A stretch of DNA of 8,291 nucleotides, taken from positions 1-8,291 of the forward strand of contig DCDB01000110.1 of assembly GCA_002316215.1 (NCBI GenBank), in the 5' to 3' direction. Position 1 is the stretch's first letter. Each line of letters opens with the position of its first letter. Below, in pieces: positions 1 to 6,350 of this stretch. The notes beneath the pieces were generated by a model that was not told the DNA's origin, made no database searches, and worked only from the letters and a program-made list of their open reading frames with translations. Position numbers and translations under genes: made by a program. The DNA comes from Lachnospiraceae bacterium UBA1066. GTDB lineage: Bacteria; Bacillota; Clostridia; Lachnospirales; Lachnospiraceae.

Positions 1-4
1 AGCA

Positions 5-23
5 AGTACATGCCGCCTGTACT
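5..23 (-). other. Small inverted repeat at the 3' end of niaR
   Basis: AGTACA (5-10) and TGTACT (18-23) are exact complements around a 7-base loop, and they overlap the niaR stop codon (22-24). An alternative 11-base palindrome, CTGTA-C-TACAG, lies at 17-27. Either could be the start of a 3' hairpin, but the window ends before any T-tract could be seen on the minus strand, so I do not call a terminator. Confidence 0.25.
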
Positions 24-528
24 ACAGCAGCAAGTGCAGTTTGGTCAGTGATTTTTCAACACGGCGGAAAGCGGCTTCGTCAGGGCATGAGAGGGTGTGC
101 AGATGAATTCCCTCAGTGAGGCATGAGAGGGGCTGCGCATCCAGGCGGCGGCATGAGATGATGAACTCGTCGACGTCGTGACGGCTGGAAAGCTGGAGAA
201 GGCCGGTCAGCTGCCCATAGACCGGATGTTCGACGATGACGTCAATGACCGTGCAGCCTTCGTCGACAATCGCATAAAGTTCCGCCTGCATCGCCCCTGC
301 ACCGTGACGGCACGCGATCCGGTGCGTGTAACGGCTGTCCGCCGGCTGCATCAGATAGCCCCGCGGCGTGGCGCTTACCTCTGCACCGCGTGCTCTAAGA
401 AGCGCTACGTCGCCTACGATAATCTGACGGCTGACATTCAGCTGCGCCGCTAAACAGGATGCGCTGACCGGTGTGCCCGCTGCCTTAAGTATTTCCGTAA
501 TTTTGCTGCGTCTCATTTCAGCATTCAT
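22..528 (-). CDS. niaR: NiaR-type transcriptional repressor (HTH + 3H domain), niacin-responsive
   Basis: This 168-residue protein has an N-terminal winged helix-turn-helix of the HTH_11 type (about residues 6-60, with the recognition region around NVSRQIIVGDVALLR) followed by a 3H domain (about 70-165). It carries the family hallmark EHPVYG at 100-105. His75, Glu83, His142 and His144 have the same spacing as the metal-binding His/Glu/His/His set I recall for the Thermotoga maritima homologue TM1602. In the family, NiaR (YrxA) represses NAD-synthesis and niacin-uptake genes when nicotinic acid is present. The length is normal for the family. The chosen ATG is preceded by a G-rich AGGGGGCGG site on the minus strand. 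The gene diverges from the epimerase/transport cluster and no nad or niacin transporter gene is in view, so a functional link to that cluster is not supported. The family call is firm; the regulon cannot be read from here. Confidence 0.9.
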   Translation of the reverse strand: MNAEMRRSKITEILKAAGTPVSASCLAAQLNVSRQIIVGDVALLRARGAEVSATPRGYLMQPADSRYTHRIACRHGAGAMQAELYAIVDEGCTVIDVIVEHPVYGQLTGLLQLSSRHDVDEFIISCRRLDAQPLSCLTEGIHLHTLSCPDEAAFRRVEKSLTKLHLLL

Positions 529-581
529 ATTCCGCCCCCTGAAACCTAAGGTGACCCCTATACAAAAGAAACCACCATCAT

Positions 582-609
582 TCTATACCATTCTTAAAGA
601 TTTTGAAAA
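582..609 (-). promoter_or_regulatory. Candidate niaR promoter (extended -10)
   Basis: On the minus strand, TATAGA (582-587) is preceded by TGG, giving an extended -10 of the TGNTATAGA form. A weak -35, TTTTCA (604-609), lies 16 bases upstream. The start of niaR is about 55 bases downstream of the -10. The leader between them includes the small partly symmetric stretch AGGTGACCCCT near 549-559. That might be an operator, but I cannot match it to a known NiaR site. Confidence 0.45.
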
Positions 610-691
610 GTTTTTATACTCATAAGTGCATTTTGCGCGAACAGAATAATTTAGAAGAAAAAACCGGATGGAAAATCGTTTGCGTTTTTAC

Positions 692-720
692 TTTACAAAA
701 TTAACGTACTGAGGTATAAC
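692..720 (+). promoter_or_regulatory. Sigma-A-type promoter for the epimerase/transport cluster
   Basis: TTTACA (692-697) and TATAAC (715-720) are separated by exactly 17 bases and each differs from consensus at one position. The predicted transcription start is about A727 or A728, which gives a leader of roughly 120 bases before the epimerase start codon. This is the best promoter I see in the window and the likely driver of the epimerase and the downstream transport genes. Confidence 0.75.
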
Positions 721-757
721 TTTCATAACGGCTTAAAATCCGGGGTATCCAATGGGG

Positions 758-785
758 GACACTGCAGTTGCGGTGCCTTTTTTTA
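758..785 (+). terminator. Intrinsic terminator in the epimerase leader (possible attenuator)
   Basis: G758-C765 pairs with G770-C777 around the loop AGTT. There are five Watson-Crick pairs and one G-T wobble next to the loop, then one A/C mismatch and a closing G-C pair. Seven T residues (778-784) follow directly. No plus-strand gene lies upstream; niaR points the other way. The only transcript it can end is the one from the promoter at 692-720, so it looks like leader attenuation. A weaker competing hairpin, 745-750 with 755-760, would use bases of the same 5' arm. I recognise no T-box, SAM, TPP or other named riboswitch here. Confidence 0.55.
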
Positions 786-816
786 TATAAGAAAATCAGC
801 GCAGAATACATTTTTT

Positions 817-830
817 GCAGCCGGAGCTGC
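817..830 (+). other. Hairpin just upstream of the epimerase ribosome binding site
   Basis: GCAGC (817-821) and GCTGC (826-830) form a perfect 5-bp stem with the 4-base loop CGGA. It ends 7 bases before the GGAGGA site at 838-843. It could protect the 5' end of a processed leader or affect translation initiation, but the stem is short enough to be chance. Confidence 0.3.
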
Positions 831-847
831 ATTTTACGGAGGATTTA

Positions 848-2023
848 ATGCATATAACGGGCATTCGCACAGGCAGGCTTGAAGCGCCGCTTATAACACC
901 GTTTAAAACTGCAATACGTACGGTTGACAAAATAGAGGATCTTACTGTATTTGTCGAAACGGACGGCGGGCTTACGGGACTCGGTGAAGCTGCGCCGACC
1001 GCGCCGCTTACCGGCGATACCTTCATTTCCATGGAAAATGCGATCCGCGCTTACATTGCACCGGCGATCCTCGGGATGGAAGTTACATCGGATCCCGCTT
1101 CCCTGGAGATGGTTTTCGGCAAAATGAAGAGCTCTATTGCGCGGAACACTTCTGCAAAAGCTGCTGTTGATATCGCGCTATATGATCTCTTTGCAAAGAT
1201 TAAAGAAGAGCCGCTGTACCGTGTTCTCGGCGGGCTTTCATGTGACAATACAGCTGCAGGCTGCAGCACAGGCCTTTCAGGCGGTACGTCCGCCTGTGCG
1301 CCTTTCGTCGAAACCGATATTACCATCAGCGTCAATCCTATTCCGGAAATGGTACGGGATTCCCTTAAGGCTGCGGAACGGGGCTTCCATATTTTAAAGC
1401 TGAAGACCGGGCTCGATGCGAAAACGGATCTTGAACGTATTGCGGAAATACGCAGGGCAGTCGGCCCCAAAATGCGGATCCGCGTTGATGCGAACCAGGG
1501 CTGGACTCCTGATACGGCGGTGAAAATTATACGCGGGATAGAAGATGCCGGCATCGGGGCGGAACTGGTCGAACAGCCTGTACGGGCGGACGATATTGAA
1601 GGACTTGCCTTCGTCACAAAGCACGTCGATACGAAAATCCTGGCGGATGAAAGTGTTTTTTCTGCCCGCGATGCGCGCGAGATCATACGCATGAAAGCGG
1701 CGGATTTCATAAATATTAAACTGATGAAAACCGGAGGAATCCACGAGGCGCTCTGCATCAGCCGCCTTGCGGAAGAGGCCGGTGTGGAATGTATCATGGG
1801 CTGCATGCTGGAAAGCGGGATTTCGGTCGGAGCCGCCGCGCATCTTGCGGTATCCCGGAAAAACATAACGATGGCAGATCTTGACGGGCCTGTTCTTGCA
1901 AGTAAGAATCCTTACAGCGGCGGGCCTGTGTACGACGGGGCGGTGATCCGCATGAACGAGACGCCGGGAATCGGCATCTTTATGGGGACTGTCCCCACAG
2001 GAGTGTCTTATGGAGAAAAATGA
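848..2023 (+). CDS. Dipeptide epimerase (L-Ala-D/L-Glu epimerase type, enolase superfamily)
   Basis: This 391-residue cytoplasmic enzyme belongs to the muconate-lactonizing/mandelate-racemase branch. Such enzymes epimerise the alpha-carbon of a dipeptide, here probably L-Ala-D-Glu from murein. The active-site set is complete: KLK with Lys184 and Lys186, metal ligands Asp214 (VDANQGW), Glu242 (VEQPV) and Asp267 (ADES), and the second acid/base Lys291 (NIKLMKTGG). The DLD motif (Asp344 and Asp346) is the DxD that binds the dipeptide ammonium group in known epimerases. The ATG at 848 is chosen because GGAGGA (838-843) lies 4 bases before it; an upstream TTG at 815 has no such site. Two oddities are an extra Gly/Ala/Cys/Ser-rich segment (about residues 130-153) and a C-terminal tail after PGIGI that runs through a palindrome. 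It overlaps the next gene by 14 bases. Substrate specificity within dipeptides is not settled by sequence. Confidence 0.88.
   Translation: MHITGIRTGRLEAPLITPFKTAIRTVDKIEDLTVFVETDGGLTGLGEAAPTAPLTGDTFISMENAIRAYIAPAILGMEVTSDPASLEMVFGKMKSSIARNTSAKAAVDIALYDLFAKIKEEPLYRVLGGLSCDNTAAGCSTGLSGGTSACAPFVETDITISVNPIPEMVRDSLKAAERGFHILKLKTGLDAKTDLERIAEIRRAVGPKMRIRVDANQGWTPDTAVKIIRGIEDAGIGAELVEQPVRADDIEGLAFVTKHVDTKILADESVFSARDAREIIRMKAADFINIKLMKTGGIHEALCISRLAEEAGVECIMGCMLESGISVGAAAHLAVSRKNITMADLDGPVLASKNPYSGGPVYDGAVIRMNETPGIGIFMGTVPTGVSYGEK
1253..1296. repeat. Two perfect inverted repeats inside the epimerase insertion
   Basis: GCTGCAG (1253-1259) and CTGCAGC (1261-1267) are exact complements around one base. 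CAGGCGG (1278-1284) and CCGCCTG (1290-1296) are exact complements around TACGT. Both lie within the stretch 1235-1306 that codes for the extra segment of the epimerase. Confidence 0.6.
1983..1997. repeat. REP-like palindrome, copy 1 (TGGGGAC-T-GTCCCCA)
   Basis: This perfect 15-base palindrome with a central T has the same GGGGACTGTCCCC core as the copy at 3007-3027. It lies in the last codons of the epimerase and directly abuts AGGAG (1999-2003), the ribosome binding site of the next gene (start 2010, 6 bases further on). Confidence 0.75.
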
Positions 2024-2990
2024 CGATATTCTGCTTGAAGTGAAAGATTTGCACGCTTCTCTCTATACGGATGCGGGAGAGGTGCAGGCCGTCCGCGGCA
2101 TCAATTATAAGCTGCGTAGAGGCGAGGTGCTGGGCATCGTGGGCGAGAGCGGCTGCGGCAAGAGTATTTCTACGGCCTGCATCCTGAGCCTTCTGCCGGC
2201 CTCCGGCCGTGTGACGCAGGGGGAAATTCTTTTCGAAGGGCGTAATCTCCTGAAAATGTCCAGGCATGAGCTGATGGATGTCCGCGGCAATGAAATTGCC
2301 ATGATTTTCCAGGATCCGATGACTTCCCTGGATTCTCTTTTTTCAGTCGGCTACCAGATCGATGAAAGCTTAAGGAGACACACATCTCTTTCAAAAAAAG
2401 AGCGTCATGACAGGATTATTGAGCTTCTGAAAATGGTCGGGATTTCAGAACCTGAACGACGCATGAAACAGTTTCCTCATGAATTTTCCGGAGGCATGCG
2501 CCAGAGGGTCATGATTGCCATGGCGCTTGCGTGCAATCCGAAGCTTTTGATCGCAGACGAACCGACAACGGCACTCGATGTGACAATACAGGCGCAAATT
2601 ATCGATCTTATCCGGGAAATTAAGAATAAAATCGGAATGGCTGTCATTTTCATCACGCATGATATGGGGGTCGTCGCTGATATCAGTGACAGGATTGCGG
2701 TCATGTATGCGGGAAAATTCGTCGAGACGGGAGACAAACGCAGCATTTTCTACCATCCCAGGCACCCTTATACAAAAGGAATCCTGGCTTCGGTTCCGCA
2801 TATTGACGAAGAAAATGAAAAGCTTGTCGGAATTGACGGGAATCCGCCGGATCTGGTACATGTCCCGTCAGCCTGTCCGTTTGCGCCGCGCTGCGGGGAA
2901 TGTTCCGAAAAATGTAAAGCAAGTGAGCCGGAGCTTTCTCCGGTGCCGGAGAGCGAAGATCATGCGTGCGCCTGCTTTTTAAATATCTGA
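2010..2990 (+). CDS. Oligopeptide/dipeptide ABC importer ATPase, OppD/DppD type
   Basis: This 326-residue protein is one of the two cytoplasmic ATPases that power peptide import. Motifs in order are Walker A GESGCGKS (45-52), Q-loop Gln101, signature FSGGM (159-163), Walker B LLIADE (179-184) and switch His217. The C-terminal oligo_HPY domain starts at HPYTKG (252-257) and has a cysteine cluster (Cys289, 295, 298, 302, 320, 322). In some relatives, cysteines in this region hold a 4Fe-4S cluster; whether they do here is inference. It is called OppD rather than OppF because of MTSLD after the Q-loop and the DEPTTALD Walker B context. The ATG at 2010 has AGGAG 6 bases upstream and overlaps the epimerase stop by 14 bases, so translation of the two is probably coupled. 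Peptide length preference cannot be told from sequence. Confidence 0.93.
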   Translation: MEKNDDILLEVKDLHASLYTDAGEVQAVRGINYKLRRGEVLGIVGESGCGKSISTACILSLLPASGRVTQGEILFEGRNLLKMSRHELMDVRGNEIAMIFQDPMTSLDSLFSVGYQIDESLRRHTSLSKKERHDRIIELLKMVGISEPERRMKQFPHEFSGGMRQRVMIAMALACNPKLLIADEPTTALDVTIQAQIIDLIREIKNKIGMAVIFITHDMGVVADISDRIAVMYAGKFVETGDKRSIFYHPRHPYTKGILASVPHIDEENEKLVGIDGNPPDLVHVPSACPFAPRCGECSEKCKASEPELSPVPESEDHACACFLNI

Positions 2991-3006
2991 AGTACAGTAA
3001 ATTTAT

Positions 3007-3027
3007 CTTTGGGGACTGTCCCCAAAG
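3007..3027. repeat. REP-like palindrome, copy 2 (10-base arms)
   Basis: CTTTGGGGAC (3007-3016) and its exact complement GTCCCCAAAG (3018-3027) flank a central T. As RNA it can form a 9-bp stem with a 3-base CTG loop. It lies in the 56-base gap between the two ATPase genes, 8 bases before AAAGGA (3036-3041). No T-tract follows on either strand, so it is not a standard terminator. Confidence 0.8.
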
Positions 3028-3046
3028 GTAAACCGAAAGGAACTTT

Positions 3047-4027
3047 ATGTCTGAGGAACTTCTGAAGGTTGAACATTTAAAAAAATATTTTTCCATTCGC
3101 GCTTCTGCGATGCACAAGATTGATTCCCATGCCCTCGATGATGTGAGCTTTGACGTAAAAAGAGGAGAAACCTTCGGCATTGTAGGTGAGAGCGGCTGCG
3201 GGAAGACGACGCTCGGACGCACGATTCTGCGGATTATAGAGCCTACGTCAGGCGCAATTACTTACGACGGAGCAGATTTATTGAAGGCGGATATGCGGAA
3301 GTACCGCAGCAGGATGCAGATTGTCTTTCAGGATCCGTATGCATCGCTGGATCCCCGGATGACGGTTTCGGATATTATCGGAGAAGGGCTTGACCTCAAC
3401 AAGATGGTGTCCTCGAAGTCGGAGCGCCAGGATAAAATCCTGGCTATTATGGATACAGTCGGACTTTCTCATGATTTTTATAACCGTTATCCCCATGAAT
3501 TTTCCGGCGGCCAGCGCCAGCGAATCGGAATCGCCCGCGCCCTGATCGTTAATCCGGAATTTGTTGTCTGCGACGAGCCGGTTTCGGCACTGGACGTTTC
3601 GATCCAGGCCCAGATTATCAATATGCTTGAAGAAATACAGAAGAAAGACAAGCTGACGTATCTTTTTATCGCACATGATCTTGCTGTTGTTAAGCATATT
3701 TCCAACCGTATCGGCGTCATGTATCTGGGACATCTTGTGGAAATGACCGGAAGCAGTGAACTGTATGCGAATCCGCAGCATCCCTATACGCGGATGCTTC
3801 TTTCGGCTATCCCGATTGCGGATCCGGATAAAGCGGCCGACGCAAGAAGAATCATCGCCCAGGGAGAGATCCCCAGCCTTATCCATCCGCCGACCGGATG
3901 CCCGTTTAATACCCGCTGTCCTTTTGCAAAGGATATCTGCAGGCAGGAGATTCCTTACCTGAAGGAGAAAGCGCCGGGCAGCGGTCATCTTACGGCATGC
4001 CATCTGGTTGATTCCGGTGAGATTTAA
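3047..4027 (+). CDS. Oligopeptide/dipeptide ABC importer ATPase, OppF/DppF type
   Basis: This 326-residue second ATPase would pair with the OppD-like subunit under the two permeases. Visible motifs are Walker A GESGCGKT (47-54), Q-loop Gln95, signature FSGGQ (152-156), Walker B FVVCDE (172-177) and switch His210. The C-terminal oligo_HPY region begins at HPYTRM (245-250) and has Cys285, 291, 298 and 318, again a pattern compatible with a metal cluster. OppF identity is supported by QDPYASLDPRM and CDEPVSALDVS, which are typical of that subunit. The ATG has AAAGGA (3036-3041) 5 bases upstream. It is followed after 93 bases by the first permease gene. All nucleotide-binding residues are present, so both sites of the heterodimer should be competent. 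Confidence 0.93.
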   Translation: MSEELLKVEHLKKYFSIRASAMHKIDSHALDDVSFDVKRGETFGIVGESGCGKTTLGRTILRIIEPTSGAITYDGADLLKADMRKYRSRMQIVFQDPYASLDPRMTVSDIIGEGLDLNKMVSSKSERQDKILAIMDTVGLSHDFYNRYPHEFSGGQRQRIGIARALIVNPEFVVCDEPVSALDVSIQAQIINMLEEIQKKDKLTYLFIAHDLAVVKHISNRIGVMYLGHLVEMTGSSELYANPQHPYTRMLLSAIPIADPDKAADARRIIAQGEIPSLIHPPTGCPFNTRCPFAKDICRQEIPYLKEKAPGSGHLTACHLVDSGEI

Positions 4028-4029
4028 GC

Positions 4030-4045
4030 CCCGTCGGCATACGGG
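4030..4045 (+). other. Short stem-loop after the OppF-type gene
   Basis: CCCGT (4030-4034) and ACGGG (4041-4045) pair around a 6-base loop, starting 3 bases after the stop codon. No T-tract follows, so it is at most an RNA-stability or processing element. The rest of the 93-base gap to the first permease gene shows no clear promoter. Confidence 0.25.
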
Positions 4046-4120
4046 ATATTAAGTCGGAAGATTTTGAAATTGAGACATAAGTTTTTCCGGATATGGGAAT
4101 TAAGAATATAAGGAGAAAAG

Positions 4121-5044
4121 ATGGATCTTCTAAAGTATATTTTAAAGAGAATTTTAATCGCCCTTCTGACGCTCCTCATCGTTACGGCGGTGACGTTTTT
4201 CCTGATGAATCTGATTCCGGGAGATCCTTTTATGTCCGAGAAGGCAACAGAGGCGTCGCGTGCGGCTCTGCGCGCGAAGTACGGGCTCGATAAACCGGTA
4301 ATTATTCAGTATCTGCTTTATATGAAGAATCTGCTTCACGGTGATATGGGCATCAGTTATGTCCTGCAGAAGAACCGGGCCATCAGCGACATTGTTTTCC
4401 AGTCTTTTGCTGTTTCACTCAGGCTGGGCGTCTGGGCACTCATCTGTGCCATTGTCATCGGGGTCCCCCTGGGATGTCTCGCCGGGCTTAAGAAGGACGG
4501 CCCTGTTGATGCCGTGCTGCGCGTTTTTACGGCTCTGGGAATTTCTGTTCCCGGTTTTGTCGTCGCTTCGGTTCTTATGATTATTTTTGCCGTAAAGCTC
4601 GGAATTCTGCCGACGACCGGACTTGGAAGTCCGGCAGGCTATGTGATGCCGGTCATCACGCTTTCACTTTATCCCACATGCTATCTTGCCCGTCTTACAA
4701 GGGCAAGTATTCTGGAGGTTACAAATCAGGATTTCCTGCGGACAGTGCGGGCCAAGGGGATGAGTGAACGTACCGTCATTTTCGTGCATGCCCTGAAGAA
4801 TTCCCTGATCCCTATTATCACATATTTAGGGCCTCTTTCGGCGGCCATTCTTACGGGCGGTTTTGTCGCGGAATCTGTTTTCAATATTCCGGGACTTGGG
4901 CGTTATTTCGTAAGCGCCATCGGTTCCCGCGATTATACGCTGATCATGGCGACAACGATTTTTTATTCGGCTTTGATTATTCTCATGAATATGGTCTGCG
5001 ACATCCTCTACAAGGTTGTTGATCCGCGTATCCGTCTGAGCTGA
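4121..5044 (+). CDS. Oligopeptide/dipeptide ABC importer permease, OppB/DppB type
   Basis: This 307-residue integral membrane protein forms half of the transport channel. Hydrophobic segments lie at about residues 10-30, 98-121, 134-159, 173-191, 228-250 and 275-300, the six-helix pattern of OppB. The long first extracytoplasmic loop includes LIPGDPF and the Y-L-D-KP-stretch usual for the family. The cytoplasmic coupling loop (EAA motif) is around 205-231, with the conserved Gly213 in RAKGMSE and the terminal LIP. It ends in the typical VVDPRIR. The ATG has AGGAG (4111-4115) 5 bases upstream. It belongs with the neighbouring ATPases by order, strand and function. The match is clear; a nickel-type (NikB) role is less likely given the flanking epimerase and peptide-type ATPases. 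Confidence 0.92.
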   Translation: MDLLKYILKRILIALLTLLIVTAVTFFLMNLIPGDPFMSEKATEASRAALRAKYGLDKPVIIQYLLYMKNLLHGDMGISYVLQKNRAISDIVFQSFAVSLRLGVWALICAIVIGVPLGCLAGLKKDGPVDAVLRVFTALGISVPGFVVASVLMIIFAVKLGILPTTGLGSPAGYVMPVITLSLYPTCYLARLTRASILEVTNQDFLRTVRAKGMSERTVIFVHALKNSLIPIITYLGPLSAAILTGGFVAESVFNIPGLGRYFVSAIGSRDYTLIMATTIFYSALIILMNMVCDILYKVVDPRIRLS

Positions 5045-5052
5045 GCAGATAT

Positions 5053-5068
5053 CCGGGGAAGGCTCCGG
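5053..5068 (+). other. Stem-loop after the OppB-type gene
   Basis: CCGGGG (5053-5058) pairs with CTCCGG (5063-5068), with one G-T wobble, around the loop AAGG. It starts 8 bases after the stop codon. No T-tract follows. It may mark the 3' end of a processed message or partly hold back transcription before the repeat array. Confidence 0.35.
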
Positions 5069-5085
5069 CAAGTGGAAGACGGGCG

Positions 5086-5288
5086 GGCAGAAGCAATGCA
5101 GGCAGAAGCCACGGACAGGAGTCAGAAAGAAGCTATACATGCAAAAGAGGTACGGGCAGAAGGCCGAAAGAAGCAATGCAGGCAGAAGCCGTACGGACAG
5201 GAGTCGGAAAGAAGCTATACATGCAAAAGAGGTATGGGCAGAAGACCGAAAGAAGCTATGTACGCATGGACATAAGGCAATGGTTTTA
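5086..5288 (+). repeat. 41-bp tandem repeat array between the two permease genes
   Basis: Units begin at 5086 (39 bases), 5125, 5166 and 5207 (41 bases each), and a decaying fifth unit begins at 5248. Units 2-5 open with GAAAGAAGC, and unit 1 with a near match. Units 2 and 4 differ at 2 of 41 positions. Units 1 and 3 differ by three substitutions and a 2-base gap. Neighbouring units 2 and 3 share about 31 of 41 positions. The array therefore has an A-B-A-B structure, as if a 41-bp repeat had doubled and the 82-bp dimer had then duplicated. Open frames through it are repetitive by construction; because 41 is not a multiple of 3, all frames read related peptides. The remaining part of the 340-base gap, 5289-5384, contains only a weak possible -10 (TATAGT, 5324-5329) without a good -35. 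Confidence 0.8.
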
Positions 5289-5384
5289 GAAAGGTCTTTA
5301 AGAAGAAATATTCATGGAGCGGGTATAGTTAAGGGACATTAGCAGGGGCACAGGCCGCTGCGCATAAGATAAGGCGGAAGATTT

Positions 5385-6350
5385 ATGAAGAAAAGTAAAA
5401 TGCAGGATTTGCCGAATAACCAGGCAGCGGTAAATGAAAGTCCGGAGGACGTAGGTTTCTGGACAGACAGCTGGCGGCGGCTCAGGAAAAATAAGATCGC
5501 AATGGTTTCTCTTTTTGTCATCATTATCATGCTGATCTTTGCTTTTGCAGGGCCGTATATTTCCAAGTATACTTACGATGAGCAGATCCGCGGTTCGGAA
5601 TCTATGGCTCCGTGTCTTGAGCATCCGTTTGGGACGGATAAACTGGGAAGGGATCTTCTTGTCCGGTGTATGATAGGCTCGCGCATTTCCCTGATCGTCG
5701 GTCTTGTTTCAGCCATCATTACCATGATTATCGGCTGCCTGTACGGAGCCATCTCCGGTATGGCAGGCGGCAAGGTGGATACCGTCATGATGAGAATCGT
5801 GGATATTATTTATTCGATTCCCGAAATCCTGATTATCATCGTCATCAAGATGGTCATTGACGAGCCTCTTAAGGACTTAATTGCGAATGTCGCTTTCTTC
5901 AAACCGCTGCAGAGGATCGGCTCCAGCATGGTCGCGCTGTTCTTCGTTTACGGCATTCTTTACTGGGTCGGCATGGCGCGTATTGTGCGCGGCCAGATCC
6001 TGCAGCTTAAGGAAATGGAATACGTGACGGCGGCGAAAGCGCTTGGAGCACGGGGGATGAAGCTGATTAACCATCATCTGCTCCCGAACTGCATAGGACC
6101 GATTATCTCGACGATGATGCTTCAGATTCCGTCGGCAATCTTCACAGAAGCATTCCTTTCATTTCTCGGAATCGGCGTTTCGGCGCCGATGGCATCCCTG
6201 GGATCGCTGACGTCGGATGCCCTGAACGGCTTCAGGACATATCCGTACAGGCTGCTTTTCCCCGCGGCGCTCATTTCGATCATTATACTGGCGTTCAACC
6301 TATTCGGCGACGGACTCCGGGATGCGCTGGATCCGAAGATGAAGAAGTAA
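5385..6350 (+). CDS. Oligopeptide/dipeptide ABC importer permease, OppC/DppC type
   Basis: This 321-residue membrane protein is the second half of the channel. It has an N-terminal cytoplasmic tail of about 37 residues, then hydrophobic segments near 38-58, 100-122, 141-156, 180-197, 235-258 and 288-306. HPFGTDKLGRD (80-90) is the family signature after the first helix. The coupling loop at about 212-235 contains YVTAAKALGARG and the terminal LLPN. The C-terminus FNLFGDGLRDALDP is characteristic. The stretch of about 30 residues between the third and fourth helices (157-180) fits the form I associate with OppC of Clostridia. The ATG at 5385 follows a weak AAGGCGGAAG site (5371-5380). It is separated from its partner permease by 340 bases holding a repeat array, whereas these two genes are usually close together. 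Confidence 0.92.
   Translation: MKKSKMQDLPNNQAAVNESPEDVGFWTDSWRRLRKNKIAMVSLFVIIIMLIFAFAGPYISKYTYDEQIRGSESMAPCLEHPFGTDKLGRDLLVRCMIGSRISLIVGLVSAIITMIIGCLYGAISGMAGGKVDTVMMRIVDIIYSIPEILIIIVIKMVIDEPLKDLIANVAFFKPLQRIGSSMVALFFVYGILYWVGMARIVRGQILQLKEMEYVTAAKALGARGMKLINHHLLPNCIGPIISTMMLQIPSAIFTEAFLSFLGIGVSAPMASLGSLTSDALNGFRTYPYRLLFPAALISIIILAFNLFGDGLRDALDPKMKK

Noticed and set aside
157..180. Possible insertion in the OppC-type permease (protein residues 157-180)
   Set aside because: The stretch looks unusual against proteobacterial DppC but matches what I recall of clostridial OppC proteins, so it is not an anomaly. The coordinates here are residue numbers of the protein at 5385-6350.
815..847. TTG start at 815 giving an 11-residue longer epimerase
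   Set aside because: There is no ribosome site before 815, the extra residues are coded by the leader hairpin region, and GGAGGA fits the ATG at 848.
924..952. TTGACA inside the epimerase gene as an internal promoter
   Set aside because: No acceptable -10 lies 16-18 bases downstream, and the hexamer encodes ordinary residues of the conserved N-terminal domain.
1051..1866. Long minus-strand open frame (271 codons) opposite the epimerase
   Set aside because: It is antisense to a gene with complete catalytic motifs, its translation has no recognisable domain and no ribosome site, and it reflects the codon bias of the real gene.
3007..3027. Palindrome between the ATPase genes as a rho-independent terminator
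   Set aside because: No T-tract follows on either strand, and the downstream gene begins 19 bases later with its own ribosome site in the same functional operon.
4460..4468. GGGGTCCCC palindrome inside the OppB-type gene
   Set aside because: It lacks the ACTGT centre and flanks of the other copies and is explained by the codons for a conserved Gly-Val-Pro stretch.
5085..5288. CRISPR array
   Set aside because: The units are contiguous and themselves about 41 bp with no unique spacers, and no cas gene is present.
5072..5342. Two overlapping plus-strand open frames of 67 codons between the permease genes
   Set aside because: They are translations of the 41-bp array. Because 41 is not divisible by 3, several frames give similar repetitive peptides, and neither has a good ribosome site or recognisable domain.
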